Counted from the stretch's first letter, positions 1 through 7,821 are shown. The stretch is 64,000 nucleotides of DNA from Enterovibrio coralii (GCF_001559595.1 NZ_LNTY01000032.1:1-64000), one strand, 5' to 3'. Numbers and translations: made by a program. Notes: generated by a model from the sequence alone, not told the origin.

Positions 1-17
1 GGCTTTTGGGAGAAAAA

Positions 18-959
18 ATGAAAGTATCACTAAATGCAATTAAATTAATTTATCCTCCTATCTCAAATAGATTCGCAGATCATTTATGGGAAAACAATCA
101 AGAAGTAAGAAAGCAACTTACAGATAGTCATTTATATATGCTTGCTCAGAGGCAGCAATTGTATTTTGAGAGCTATACTTATGACGTTGACTCGGCATCA
201 TTTAATTTCACGCTTGTTTGTGGCGATCTGAAGTATGAAAACTTATCTGTAGATCTATCTGAGTTCTTAGTTGAAGATGACATGCGTCTTGAGGCAGGGC
301 AGCAGCACATACGTATTTATCCAGCGTCAGTTGATGTGTCAGCAGAAGAGCCGACATATTGGGCTACAACCGATAAATTGTTATGGGATCACAGTAAAGA
401 GGTCATCACAATCCAAGGAGATTTTGATGCTAAAGCGATATCAACCTTTTACCTCTATTACGTAGGTATATCAAAAAGTAATGATAGCTTTACGCGCCTA
501 TTTAAAAATGGGCATAAAAATAGAACGAAAATTTTATCAAATGAGATGCAATTTTCTGGTAATGCACGTTTATCTGATGAATTGATGATTTTCTTCTTTG
601 ACTGTGAAGAAACAATGGTAAAACAGTATGACTTGGATGAAATTGAATTTAATATCCCGAACTTAAATAATAAAATTGACATCATATCAGACGCAGAAAA
701 AGCTTTTATTAAAGTATTAGATTGTAAATATAATACGGAGAAGTATAAAAACTACCCTCAGTGCTTAGATGGGCTATATGATAAAGGACTAAAATCTTAC
801 TCTTATCATATTGACGATGATCTAAATTTTATTGCTCCTAAAGCTACAATAAAAGGAAGCTCAAATATCTTTATGGAGCAAGATTATGACTTTATATTGA
901 TATCTGGTGAAAATGTTACCTTGTTTAAAGGTCAAGATATCGTCGAAGAACAAGCCTAA
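18..959 (+). CDS. Integron cassette protein of unknown function
   Basis: I do not recognise this 313-residue protein. The ATG at 18 is chosen over a TTG at 6 because GGGAGA at 8-13 sits just upstream as a ribosome binding site. The product is rich in Asp, Glu, Asn and Tyr, has no signal peptide or membrane segment, and looks soluble and cytosolic. The gene is clearly more AT-rich than the core genes to the right, as is usual for transferred cassettes. Its stop codon lies inside the R'' end of the attC site that follows, so gene plus attC form a standard cassette. The left boundary of the cassette lies outside the window. Confidence 0.75.
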   Translation: MKVSLNAIKLIYPPISNRFADHLWENNQEVRKQLTDSHLYMLAQRQQLYFESYTYDVDSASFNFTLVCGDLKYENLSVDLSEFLVEDDMRLEAGQQHIRIYPASVDVSAEEPTYWATTDKLLWDHSKEVITIQGDFDAKAISTFYLYYVGISKSNDSFTRLFKNGHKNRTKILSNEMQFSGNARLSDELMIFFFDCEETMVKQYDLDEIEFNIPNLNNKIDIISDAEKAFIKVLDCKYNTEKYKNYPQCLDGLYDKGLKSYSYHIDDDLNFIAPKATIKGSSNIFMEQDYDFILISGENVTLFKGQDIVEEQA

Positions 960-1078
960 CAAAGCCATCAATACGACCACTAACGCTCGGCATTTTAGGT
1001 CTGAATCGGTTTTAGTGTTTTCGGTGGTCTATCAACATCATTGTAATGCGTTGTGGCGTATTATGGCAGGCGTTAGGC
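954..1078 (+). repeat. attC recombination site 1
   Basis: The outer boxes GCCTAAC (954-960) and GTTAGGC (1072-1078) are perfect inverted complements and fit the attC core consensus RYYYAAC / GTTRRRY. The 125-bp length is typical of Vibrio superintegron repeats. The interior starting AACGCTCGGCATTTTAGG resembles the V. parahaemolyticus/V. vulnificus type of repeat rather than the V. cholerae type, and shares a long block with the decayed site near 4975-5085. Confidence 0.85.
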
Positions 1079-1090
1079 ACAGGGTCGAAA

Positions 1091-1573
1091 GTGGAACTAC
1101 AACAGTTAAATCAACGCCGACTTAAATGCTTACTCGAACATGGTGGTATTGACTCAGAATTGACGTTTTGTGAAGGCTCTGTGCCACCAAAACATGTTCT
1201 GATTCGATCTTATGAGCAACTTCAAAGCTCAAAATCTTCCTTCTGGTCTTTGCCCTACATGATATCGGTGGACAAAAATGTCGTCGGTTTTTGTGGCTTC
1301 AAAGATGAACCACAAGATGGTGAGGTGGAAATTGGATACAACGTTTCACCACATAAACAGGGTCGAGGATTTGCGAAGTTAGCCGTCAATCAGCTATGTC
1401 GTTTAGCTTTTAATGCAAGTTCAATTGAACGTGTTGTTGCCTTGATTTCACCGACTAACATCGCTTCGTTGAACGTTGTGCGAGCCAACAACTTTATTTT
1501 CATTGGTTTTGTTGTCGATAGCGACAATGAAAAATTGGAAAAATGGTCGCTAAAACGGGCATCTTTTGCCTAA
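1091..1573 (+). CDS. GNAT family N-acetyltransferase (RimJ/RimL-like), cassette gene
   Basis: This protein of about 160 residues has the GNAT fold and should transfer an acetyl group from acetyl-CoA to an amine; the substrate is unknown. The acetyl-CoA pyrophosphate loop is visible as KQGRGFA in the middle of the protein, followed by the helix and the C-terminal 'SLNVVRANNF' segment typical of RimJ/RimL relatives. The reading frame is open further upstream to an ATG at 1046, but that lies inside attC 1. A GTG at 1091 just after the site, preceded by AGGG, is the more likely start. The stop codon is embedded in the next attC. Confidence 0.85.
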   Translation: MELQQLNQRRLKCLLEHGGIDSELTFCEGSVPPKHVLIRSYEQLQSSKSSFWSLPYMISVDKNVVGFCGFKDEPQDGEVEIGYNVSPHKQGRGFAKLAVNQLCRLAFNASSIERVVALISPTNIASLNVVRANNFIFIGFVVDSDNEKLEKWSLKRASFA

Positions 1574-1696
1574 CAAATTCTTCAAGAGGCACTGTCAACT
1601 ACCAGCGTTTCCAGTCCCAATGGGCCACAGTGGTAAAGGCCGTTGTGTTTAAGTGCCGGGTTAATGCGTCACCAGCCCCTTAGGCGGACGTTAGCT
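1568..1696 (+). repeat. attC recombination site 2, VCR-like
   Basis: GCCTAAC at 1568-1574 and GTTAGCT at 1690-1696 bound a 129-bp site. The interior closely follows the V. cholerae repeat as I remember it: a CAAGAGG.ACTGTCAAC block, then CCAGTCCCA, and a terminal block CAGCCCCTTAGGCGGACGTTAG. This is the best preserved VCR-like site in the window and strong evidence for a Vibrio integron. Confidence 0.92.
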
Positions 1697-1775
1697 CTAA
1701 ATTGAATCTCATCATAACGTTAATTATCTATCATGAATTCGCTGTTCTCTATGTGCATTAACTTCAGGAGGTAGT

Positions 1776-2018
1776 ATGAGCAAAAGGTTTTGCGAAGTAT
1801 GTGGGAGCGACACCGAACATAAAGAAGTCATGAAACAGAAGCCATCGAAGTACGGTAAGTCTAAAAAAGAGCAGTTCAAAGCATTTCTAGATGGCTTCTT
1901 TAGCAGCTCTTCTACTTCTATACCCGGAGGCGCTTCTCTTGAGTTAACAGATAGGTACATAGTTTGTGCTATTTGTGGCAAAGCGACGAAGGAAAATCAT
2001 GGTTCGGAGTTTCAATGA
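1776..2018 (+). CDS. Small protein with two CxxC pairs, cassette gene
   Basis: This 80-residue protein has CEVC near the N-terminus and CAIC near the C-terminus, which together could bind one zinc ion as a split zinc ribbon. The middle is Lys/Ser-rich and probably flexible. A strong ribosome binding site (AGGAGG, 1768-1773) fixes the ATG at 1776. The gene lies alone between two attC sites. The function is unknown; DNA, RNA or protein binding are all possible. Confidence 0.7.
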   Translation: MSKRFCEVCGSDTEHKEVMKQKPSKYGKSKKEQFKAFLDGFFSSSSTSIPGGASLELTDRYIVCAICGKATKENHGSEFQ

Positions 2019-2036
2019 GTCACCCGCTTGATAACG

Positions 2037-2151
2037 ACCTAACAAGCGAATGCACGACGAGCGTTTACTCGTGGCACATTTTTCATAGAAACGCTGTGAT
2101 TAAGACACTCCAATTAGTTTGGGCTGGTACAAGCCTGTTATTCGAACGTTA
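2037..2151 (+). repeat. attC recombination site 3, partly decayed
   Basis: ACCTAAC (2037-2043) is a good R'' box and CGTTAT near 2147-2152 is the likely R' end. The interior TTTACTCGTGGCACATTTTT is shared almost exactly with sites 4 and 6, which defines a second attC sequence family. The expected pairing partner CGAGTAAA is not intact on the right side here, so the site looks worn. Confidence 0.7.
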
Positions 2152-2171
2152 TATCATTGAGGTAGTAAACC

Positions 2172-2747
2172 TTGAGTGAATGGGATGCTGTAGCAGCCTT
2201 AGTTGACTTTAACCTAGAAATTTCCGTTAGTGATTTTTTAGCGTCCGTTCCAGTTGGGGCTAAAGTACTGGATTTTGGCTGCGGCTATGGTCGTGTTACA
2301 CATCAAATTGTCGAACTCGGTTACAGCAATGTAATTGGCGTTGATTCCTCCAAAGAAATGATAAGTAGAGGATTGAGTGAATATCCTCTACTTGATTTGC
2401 GCTATTTGTCTAGTGACGTTCTACCTTTCTCCGATAATGAATTTGATTCGATAGTGACGTGTGCTGTGTTTACATGCATACCTGAACAAAACACTCGTGA
2501 AAAAGTGCTTCGAGAGTTGAGACGAGTACTCAAGCCTAATGGTGTTATTTACTTAGCGGAGTTTTGTTCCGAACACAGTCGTCGTTTTGTGTCGGGGGCT
2601 GGTGTTTCGATGTGGCATAGCGAAAAGAGGGAACTTGAAACTTTGCTTGTGGATTTTGATATTAAAACGTCAAGATTAGTTGAAACATCAACCATGTCAG
2701 GTGTAGCAAGTTTGGCTAGTCATATCATCGCGAGAAAAGTCATCTAA
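2172..2747 (+). CDS. Class I SAM-dependent methyltransferase, cassette gene
   Basis: The 191-residue protein has the Rossmann methyltransferase core. Motif I VLDFGCGYG (residues 32-40) binds SAM, the acidic residue ending strand 2 is in GVDSSKEM, and a motif IV region lies around 'DSIVTCAVF'. The likely start is TTG 2172, with GAGGT at 2159-2163 as ribosome binding site. The substrate cannot be told from sequence; small molecules are usual for this UbiE/COQ5-like type. The stop lies in attC site 4, so this is a complete cassette. Confidence 0.88.
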   Translation: MSEWDAVAALVDFNLEISVSDFLASVPVGAKVLDFGCGYGRVTHQIVELGYSNVIGVDSSKEMISRGLSEYPLLDLRYLSSDVLPFSDNEFDSIVTCAVFTCIPEQNTREKVLRELRRVLKPNGVIYLAEFCSEHSRRFVSGAGVSMWHSEKRELETLLVDFDIKTSRLVETSTMSGVASLASHIIARKVI

Positions 2748-2847
2748 CAAGCGAGGTTTACTCGTGGCGCATTTTTCATCGAAACACTGAAATTCAGGCG
2801 TTTCAAACAGTTTGGTCTAGTAAATGCCCTTTATAGTGAAGTTATTT
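2742..2847 (+). repeat. attC recombination site 4
   Basis: ATCTAAC (2742-2748) and GTTATTT (2841-2847) are the outer boxes. An internal pair TTTACT (2757-2762) and AGTAAA (2819-2824) can form part of the hairpin. The interior GTTTACTCGTGGCGCATTTT matches site 3, so both belong to the same family. Confidence 0.72.
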
Positions 2848-2861
2848 GACACAGAGGATAT

Positions 2862-3344
2862 ATGGAAATTTCACTGCTAGCTGATCATCCCGATTACGCA
2901 CCTAGAATAGCTAAATGGTACTTTGATGAGTGGGCGCATATTGCCCCAAATATCACTGAAGAAATGGTGTTGGAAAAAGTCATCGAGAAATCTAAAAATC
3001 GTGACCAGATACCATTGGCTCTTGTCGCGTGTTTGGACGGTGAATTAGTAGGCGTTCTGGAACTTAAGTTTCGCGAAAATAAAAACTACCCTGAATATGA
3101 AAATTGGATCGGCGGTGTGTTTACAAACCCTGCTAATCGAGGGCAGGGAGTGGCAAGTCAGTTACTTAAGAAAGCTAAAGAATTGGCAATGGATTTGGGT
3201 GTGCAGGATTTATATTTACAGTGTGAGAGCTTCAATACTCCACTGTATTTAAATCGTGGTTTCAAAGCGTTACACCAAGCTCAACACCATGACGTAGAAA
3301 CAACGATAATGGTGTGGCGAGCAGCCACACAACAGAGCGTTTAA
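2862..3344 (+). CDS. GNAT family N-acetyltransferase, cassette gene
   Basis: This 160-residue single-domain acetyltransferase has the motif A loop NRGQGVASQLL, which binds acetyl-CoA, preceded by the strand 'GGVFTNPA'. The C-terminal segment FNTPLYLNRGFKAL is the usual motif B region with its Tyr and Gly-Phe. AGAGGA lies just upstream of ATG 2862. The last codons run straight into a fragment of an attC end, so the 3' end may have been altered by a deletion. The acceptor substrate is unknown. Confidence 0.88.
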   Translation: MEISLLADHPDYAPRIAKWYFDEWAHIAPNITEEMVLEKVIEKSKNRDQIPLALVACLDGELVGVLELKFRENKNYPEYENWIGGVFTNPANRGQGVASQLLKKAKELAMDLGVQDLYLQCESFNTPLYLNRGFKALHQAQHHDVETTIMVWRAATQQSV

Positions 3345-3414
3345 GGCGGACGTGTTCCCACAATGGGTGAAATAGAGTGATTGCGCCGCTCATAGCTTAG
3401 CTGGGCGTCACATT
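3338..3414 (+). repeat. attC remnant
   Basis: GTTTAAGGCGGACGTG (3340-3355) matches the right-hand end of VCR-like site 2 (TTAGGCGGACGTTAG), and GGGCGTCACATT (3402-3413) resembles another decayed right end. No matching left half is present. I read this as one or two attC sites damaged by deletion between the GNAT gene and the next gene. Confidence 0.4.
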
Positions 3415-3427
3415 ACAAAGGTGAAGA

Positions 3428-3870
3428 ATGCTGAGCTTATTTCGGCCAAATCGAATCATTTATACCTCAAAGAGCGTTGATGAGGTCATGGAGAGACTTC
3501 AAGGCATTTATCGCCACCATGTCAGTAGAACTAAGTATCTTGAAGTACTTCGCCGTGGCACTAGACTCTCAACTTATATTTTCACAAAAGTGTAGCTTCC
3601 GCCCAGCTCAAATACTCTATATCCAAGGAAGTTTGGGTATCCGAAACCGAGACGGGGACGGAGGTTCATATAAAGACCAGACCCATTATCTATGCTTGGG
3701 GCTTCCCCCTTCTTCTTTGCACAATGCTACCTTTTGTCATACCGAGCTATGGCGTTGCTGGCTTTTTGATCGTTTTATTGCCGTTGCTTATTTTGGATCT
3801 CTTGTTTTTGTTTAGATCAACCAAGGAGAACAAGAAGTTGGATGCGCTAATTGATATGAGCGCGCAGTAA
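3428..3870 (+). pseudogene. Two-TM membrane protein of unknown function, frameshifted
   Basis: From ATG 3428 (ribosome binding site AAGGTG at 3418-3423) the frame reads a 54-residue basic N-terminal part and stops at TAG after an AAAA run (3586-3589). One extra A there would continue into an open frame to 3870, giving a 147-residue protein. That frame encodes a hydrophilic stretch, two adjacent hydrophobic segments (PLLLCTMLPFVIPSYG and FLIVLLPLLILDLLFLF) and a charged tail. Coding continuity on both sides supports a single gene with a one-base loss. The next gene starts four bases later and encodes another membrane protein, so the two may work together. The function is unknown. Confidence 0.65.
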
Positions 3871-3874
3871 CCTA

Positions 3875-4243
3875 ATGAGGCTAAAACGAATGGTTAAAGC
3901 TCGTTGTCCAAATTGCAATTCTCCAACACCAGAGCTTCCTGCTTCCGGCGTTTGCAAACAATGTGGCAGTTTCTCAACAGACTGGTTCATATATGATTGG
4001 CCAGCTTTTGTTAGGTTCAAACGGTATCACGTTGTACTTAACTGGATTGTTTTGGCAATGAGTCTTTTATCGTTATTGGGAAATGTGTACTTTGGTATGG
4101 CGAGTATAGGCTTATGGATAGCCTCGTTGTTCTCTTTTCCTGCCATATATGATTTATCTAATTCGTATAAAGCACTCAAGAGTGAGTCGAATTATCAAGG
4201 TCACAGATCTAAAGATGTCACTTCTTGGATTCCCTTGATATAG
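3875..4243 (+). CDS. Zinc-ribbon membrane protein of unknown function
   Basis: The 122-residue product starts with a zinc ribbon (CPNC then CKQC, residues 11-31), followed by two hydrophobic stretches that look like a membrane hairpin (roughly residues 55-95) and a polar tail. ATG 3875 is coupled to the stop of the preceding frameshifted gene; an internal ATG at 3890, with GAGG upstream, is an alternative start. The two genes may form one two-gene cassette between the attC traces at 3338-3414 and 4246-4361. I do not recognise the family. Confidence 0.65.
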   Translation: MRLKRMVKARCPNCNSPTPELPASGVCKQCGSFSTDWFIYDWPAFVRFKRYHVVLNWIVLAMSLLSLLGNVYFGMASIGLWIASLFSFPAIYDLSNSYKALKSESNYQGHRSKDVTSWIPLI

Positions 4244-4245
4244 CA

Positions 4246-4361
4246 AGCTAATAATCAAATCACCGGTACATTTACTCGCGGCGCAACTTTCCTAGAAATG
4301 CAGTGATTTAGACACTTTAATCAGTTAGGGCGAGTAAACGCGCATTTTGTTAACGTTATCG
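4246..4361 (+). repeat. attC recombination site 6, decayed
   Basis: TTTACTCG (4271-4278) and CGAGTAAA (4331-4338) form a perfect inverted pair, and the interior is related to sites 3 and 4. AACGTTATC at 4353-4360 resembles an R' end. On the left, the expected AAC has become AAT (GCTAAT), so the site may no longer recombine. Confidence 0.6.
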
Positions 4362-4386
4362 ATAATGAACATGGAGGTTAATCGTT

Positions 4387-4950
4387 TTGGGTAAGCAATT
4401 TTCGGAGTTATCCGATAAACACATCGAGTTTATCGAAAAGCAAAAAATCTACTTTGTCGCGACAGCGGTAGAGAATGGCAGCGTAAATTTATCACCTAAA
4501 GGCGGAGACTCACTGCGGGTTATCAACTCAAAGCAAATAGCGTGGTTGAACCTCACTGGAAGTGGCAATGAGTCAGCATCACATGTCATTCAAAATCCAA
4601 GAATGACAGTGATGTTTTGTGCATTTGAGGGTTCTCCGCTCATCCTACGTGCATATGGTCAAGCAACCGTTTTACACGCGAAAGACGAAAGGTGGGATAC
4701 GTTTGCTCCGCTATTTCCGAAAAGTGTTGCCGCCAGACAAATCTTTGTTCTAGATGTTGATTTGGTTCAGTCTTCCTGTGGCATGTCAGTGCCTTACTTT
4801 AGCTATGAAGGTGATCGCGATGACTTAGCTAACTGGTCAACCAAACAAGGTAAAGAGGGCATTGAGAAGTACTGGCTCAAAAAGAACCAAAAGAGTCTCG
4901 ATGGCTTTGAAACTGAAATTGCGAAAAGGTCTGGCTTGGACGTAGAGTAA
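4387..4950 (+). CDS. Pyridoxamine 5'-phosphate oxidase-fold flavoprotein family, cassette gene
   Basis: The 187-residue protein matches the split-barrel family of pyridoxamine-phosphate-oxidase-like proteins, which bind FMN, F420 or heme. The N-terminal FVATAVENGSVNLSPKGG and the following 'NLTGSGNES...NPRMTVMFCAF' are the characteristic blocks. These stand-alone family members usually act on small molecules other than pyridoxamine phosphate. The start is TTG 4387, with GGAGG at 4373-4377. The gene lies between two attC-like sites, so it is a probable cassette. Confidence 0.8.
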   Translation: MGKQFSELSDKHIEFIEKQKIYFVATAVENGSVNLSPKGGDSLRVINSKQIAWLNLTGSGNESASHVIQNPRMTVMFCAFEGSPLILRAYGQATVLHAKDERWDTFAPLFPKSVAARQIFVLDVDLVQSSCGMSVPYFSYEGDRDDLANWSTKQGKEGIEKYWLKKNQKSLDGFETEIAKRSGLDVE

Positions 4951-4974
4951 ACAAAATCGTTTTCATCACCGCTG

Positions 4975-5085
4975 GCATAACGATAAATTTAGGCAGATTT
5001 AAAACGCTTGGCATTTTATGTGTGAATCAGCTTTTGTGTTTACAGCACAATGGGCTAGGTGTGTGGTAGCGTAATACGAGTTTTG
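4975..5085 (+). repeat. attC-like site 7, strongly decayed
   Basis: GCATAAC (4975-4981) stands in for R''. The interior AACGCTTGGCATTTTATG and the following 'TGAATCAGCTTTTGTGTTT' nearly repeat the interior of attC site 1. No clear R' box follows within normal distance. The next hundred bases before the gene at 5185 show no recognisable structure. Confidence 0.55.
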
Positions 5086-5184
5086 CTTGAGCAGTTTTAT
5101 ACATTCCCAAAGTTTGTGTTAACAGGATCTTGGTATAGAGCAATGCGAATTACACAATCCTAATATGTCGTTCAAGGAGGAACG

Positions 5185-5568
5185 GTGTTTAAAAAGAGTC
5201 ACATCTATTTTCGTATCCAGAAAGGTGAGGTGCATGTTTCTCAGGTGGAGAGTGGGAATAGCGCAAAGAAATTTTGTACTGCCTTGTCGCACCCACGCAC
5301 GTTGATGGGGGATTTCTTTGCGATAGAATCCTGCTTTAAAGAAGCCTTTACCGAAGTTATGCCTAAATCATGGCTTTCCCTTTCACCGATAGCGATCGTT
5401 CAACTGCTCGAAACTTATGACGGCGGCTACACAAATGTAGAAATTAAGGCATTTCGTGAGGCCGTATTAGGAGCAGGTGCCCGACAAGTCTTCTTTGCGG
5501 ATTCAAACGACGTGTTATCTCCATCTGATATCCAAAACAGAAATTTCAACGAGCTTAAAAGTGCGTAG
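5185..5568 (+). CDS. YjaA-like protein of unknown function, cassette gene
   Basis: The 127-residue product resembles E. coli YjaA as I remember it: a short N-terminal strand region, a central '..HPR....FF..E' block, a 'GG....E...' block and a hydrophilic C-terminus. The molecular function of that family is not established. A strong AGGAGG ribosome binding site precedes GTG 5185. The stop codon lies within the left box of a clear attC-like hairpin, so gene and site form a cassette. The family name is from memory. Confidence 0.65.
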   Translation: MFKKSHIYFRIQKGEVHVSQVESGNSAKKFCTALSHPRTLMGDFFAIESCFKEAFTEVMPKSWLSLSPIAIVQLLETYDGGYTNVEIKAFREAVLGAGARQVFFADSNDVLSPSDIQNRNFNELKSA

Positions 5569-5669
5569 CAACGGACTTACAATGCCTGGCTTATCACTAC
5601 CTGAGCTTTCAACGTATTGAGAATAAGAAGGATTAGCAGGTTTTGGTAGTTTGGTAAGGTCCGTTGCCA
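5566..5669 (+). repeat. attC-type recombination site 8 (rightmost)
   Basis: The outer boxes TAGCAAC (5566-5572) and GTTGCCA (5663-5669) pair with one mismatch. Immediately inside, GGACTTAC (5573-5580) and GTAAGGTCC (5654-5662) pair fully except for one unpaired base, the arrangement expected of R and L boxes with an extrahelical base. The 104-bp interior differs from the other sites in the window. The stop codon of the preceding gene is part of the left box. No attC-like structure was found to the right of this one. Confidence 0.65.
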
Positions 5670-5700
5670 TTTCGCTATCAGACAGGAGAGAAACTGAAAT

Positions 5701-6465
5701 ATGTCAATTCTCAGCTATTCAACTATTGGTTCTGGGCCGGAATATGTAGTCGTTTTACATGAGTGGTTGGGCGACCATTCGAACTATGAGCCAGTGATAA
5801 CTTATCTAGATACTCAAAAGTTTACGTGGATCTTTGTTGATTTAAGAGGTTATGGCGATTCAAAAGAATTATCAGGTGAATATACTTGTGAAGAAGCATC
5901 AGAAGATGTTCAACGATTAATAGATAAACTTGGAATTCACAGCGTCAACCTTGTAGGGCATTCAATGTCAGCCCTAGTGGCTCAAAAAATTCTGGTTGAT
6001 AATCCTCTTTTACTTAAAAAACTAATCTTGGTCACTCCTGTTCCAGCATCGGGTATCCAAATAAGTGAAACAGATGCAGACGAGCTTCGAACTAGTGTTT
6101 TTGAACATTCAAAAATTCGTCACCTCATCAATCTAAGAACGGGTAAAAGATATAACTCCTCATGGCTAGATGCCAAATTGATGCTGGCAACCAAAGCGTC
6201 AACGCCAAAGGCCAGAGCGGGGTATTTGGAGATGTTTTTAAACACGGATTTTTCTAGCCAGCTTTTAGGATGCTCCTCACCCGTTCGCGTAATCGTCGGT
6301 AAGCATGACATCCCTGCATTTCAGCGGGAAACAATCAAAAAGTTATTTTCGCAATGGTACAAAGATCTTGTGATTGTTGAATGTAAAGAATCAGGGCATT
6401 ACCCAATGCTGGAATGCCCAGTCTTTTTTGCGAGTATGCTGGAAAAATTCGTGACTGAATCGTAG
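5701..6465 (+). CDS. Alpha/beta hydrolase
   Basis: This 254-residue alpha/beta hydrolase carries a complete triad: Ser88 in the nucleophile elbow GHSMS, Asp203 (GKHDIP) and His233 (SGHYPML). The HEWLGD segment near residue 20 supplies the oxyanion hole. There is no signal peptide, so it acts in the cytoplasm. Candidate activities are esterase, lactonase or C-C hydrolase; the sequence does not decide. AGGAG at 5684-5688 precedes ATG 5701 at a rather long distance. The gene follows attC site 8 directly and may be the last recognisable cassette insert. Confidence 0.88.
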   Translation: MSILSYSTIGSGPEYVVVLHEWLGDHSNYEPVITYLDTQKFTWIFVDLRGYGDSKELSGEYTCEEASEDVQRLIDKLGIHSVNLVGHSMSALVAQKILVDNPLLLKKLILVTPVPASGIQISETDADELRTSVFEHSKIRHLINLRTGKRYNSSWLDAKLMLATKASTPKARAGYLEMFLNTDFSSQLLGCSSPVRVIVGKHDIPAFQRETIKKLFSQWYKDLVIVECKESGHYPMLECPVFFASMLEKFVTES

Positions 6466-6556
6466 GTTTGTTTACATTTTTGTTATTAATGAATACCAAG
6501 TGCAGTCGACGAGGACTAGCCTGCACGAGAGAACAGAAACAACACAAGGAGAGTAA

Positions 6557-7156
6557 ATGGTCGTATACGGAGATATGCAGTCGGGTAACTGCTTAAAGGT
6601 AAAACTCATCCTGTCATTCCTTGGTATCGAACACCAATGGATTCACGTCAACATCCTCGAAAACGAAACCAAGACCTCTGAGTTTCTTGCCATCAATCCC
6701 AATGGAAAAATACCGGCCGTAATGCTTGATGATGGTCGTACCCTGAGCGAATCAAACGCTATCTTGGGTTACTTTGCAGAAGGTACAGACTTTCTGCCGC
6801 TAGACGTTTACCAAAAAGCCAAAGTCTATGAATGGCTATTCTTCGAACAATATTCCCATGAACCTTATATCGCTGTGGCTCGGTTTATCCAAAAGTACCA
6901 AGGTATGCCAGAGAGCAGGGTAGAGGAATACCAATCGCTCCAGGCTGGCGGCAATAAAGCACTAGCTTTGATGGAACAACAACTGTCTACGTCGGCTTTT
7001 CTCGTTGGTGAGCAACCGACCATAGCGGACATCGCGTTATACGCGTACACCCACGTGGCTGACGAGGGCGGATTTAACCTTTCAAATTACCCCAACATTC
7101 AACGCTGGATAGCGGCAATCGCTGCGAAGAAAGGTTACATCGGTATGCAGGGGTAA
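6557..7156 (+). CDS. Glutathione S-transferase family protein
   Basis: The 199-residue protein has an N-terminal thioredoxin-like glutathione domain (residues 1-75), with the glutathione-contacting segment NPNGKIPAVMLDDGRTLSES, and an all-helical C-terminal domain with the folding motif around PTIADIALYAY. It would conjugate or reduce electrophiles with glutathione, or bind ligands. The N-terminal SGNC suggests a Ser or Cys active residue. AAGGAGAG at 6546-6553 fixes the start. A strong terminator follows at 7226-7271, so it is probably expressed alone. Confidence 0.9.
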   Translation: MVVYGDMQSGNCLKVKLILSFLGIEHQWIHVNILENETKTSEFLAINPNGKIPAVMLDDGRTLSESNAILGYFAEGTDFLPLDVYQKAKVYEWLFFEQYSHEPYIAVARFIQKYQGMPESRVEEYQSLQAGGNKALALMEQQLSTSAFLVGEQPTIADIALYAYTHVADEGGFNLSNYPNIQRWIAAIAAKKGYIGMQG

Positions 7157-7225
7157 CTTACCAAGAACAGACAAGATGTAACAGCGGCTGAATCTCGCCT
7201 CACGTTAAACCTTCTTGTCACAAAT

Positions 7226-7271
7226 AGCTTGGCGCATTTTGTATTCAACGAAATGCGACCAAGCTTTTTTA
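7226..7271 (+). terminator. Rho-independent terminator after the GST gene
   Basis: AGCTTGGCGCATTT pairs with AAATGCGACCAAGCT across an 11-base loop with one mismatch, and is followed by TTTTTT. The stem is unusually long (about 14 bp). Confidence 0.85.
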
Positions 7272-7313
7272 TTCAATTCGTTTTCGGTTCGAAGGTGCGC
7301 AGTGTTAAGAGTT

Positions 7314-7799
7314 ATGGAGAACGCAGTGTTCGTAAGAAAAGCCACCAAGCAAGACGCAAAAACCTTGTTCGCATTCCTTGAGCAAAAGGCTGAATTTGAC
7401 CGCAGTATGAAAGGATTTAGCGGGGAACTCTCCACCTCTGTCGAGAAGATTGAACGCACATTATTCGGTGATTTGCCTTTTGCGCATGCATTGGTGTTAG
7501 AACGCGAAAGTGAGGTACAAGGCTTCGCGCTATACCATTTTCGCTACTCCTCTTTCACTGGAGAGCCATCCATTTGGCTAGACGATCTTCTCGTCGTTCC
7601 TGAGCATCGATCAAAAGGTGGTGGTTTTGAGCTGATGAATGCGTTGAAAGTGGAGGCTGAGACGGCCAATGCTTCATTCATTGCATGGACGGCAAGTCCA
7701 CACAACATAAAAGCACATGCCTTCTACAAAAGGCTAGGTGCAGAGATTGAACGAATGGATGCTCAGCGACCTTACTTTCGTTGGGCAATAACCTGCTAA
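7314..7799 (+). CDS. GNAT family N-acetyltransferase
   Basis: This 161-residue acetyltransferase resembles the diamine/thialysine (SSAT-like) branch of the GNAT family: 'IWLDDLLVVPEHRSKGGGFELM' holds the acetyl-CoA loop, and the C-terminal 'NIKAHAFYKRLGAE' is the typical motif B. The loop has RSKGGG, where most relatives have RGxGxG. The frame is open back to 7215 through the terminator hairpin, so ATG 7314 is taken as the start, although its ribosome binding site is weak. Polyamines or related amines are the best guess for substrate. Confidence 0.85.
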   Translation: MENAVFVRKATKQDAKTLFAFLEQKAEFDRSMKGFSGELSTSVEKIERTLFGDLPFAHALVLERESEVQGFALYHFRYSSFTGEPSIWLDDLLVVPEHRSKGGGFELMNALKVEAETANASFIAWTASPHNIKAHAFYKRLGAEIERMDAQRPYFRWAITC

Positions 7800-7821
7800 C
7801 AGGCTTTAGGGCTGCATTAAT

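Noticed and set aside
1724..1981. Minus-strand frame opposite the CxxC cassette gene
   Set aside because: The + strand gene has a strong ribosome binding site and metal-binding motifs.
3477..3815. A 112-codon frame in the third phase within the frameshifted membrane-protein gene
   Set aside because: The neighbouring phases join into a better protein with hydrophobic helices and a ribosome binding site; this frame has neither.
1..5700. A CRISPR-like array, suggested by repeated elements at the left end
   Set aside because: The repeats are over 100 bp, vary in sequence, carry attC boxes and are separated by genes; they are integron sites.
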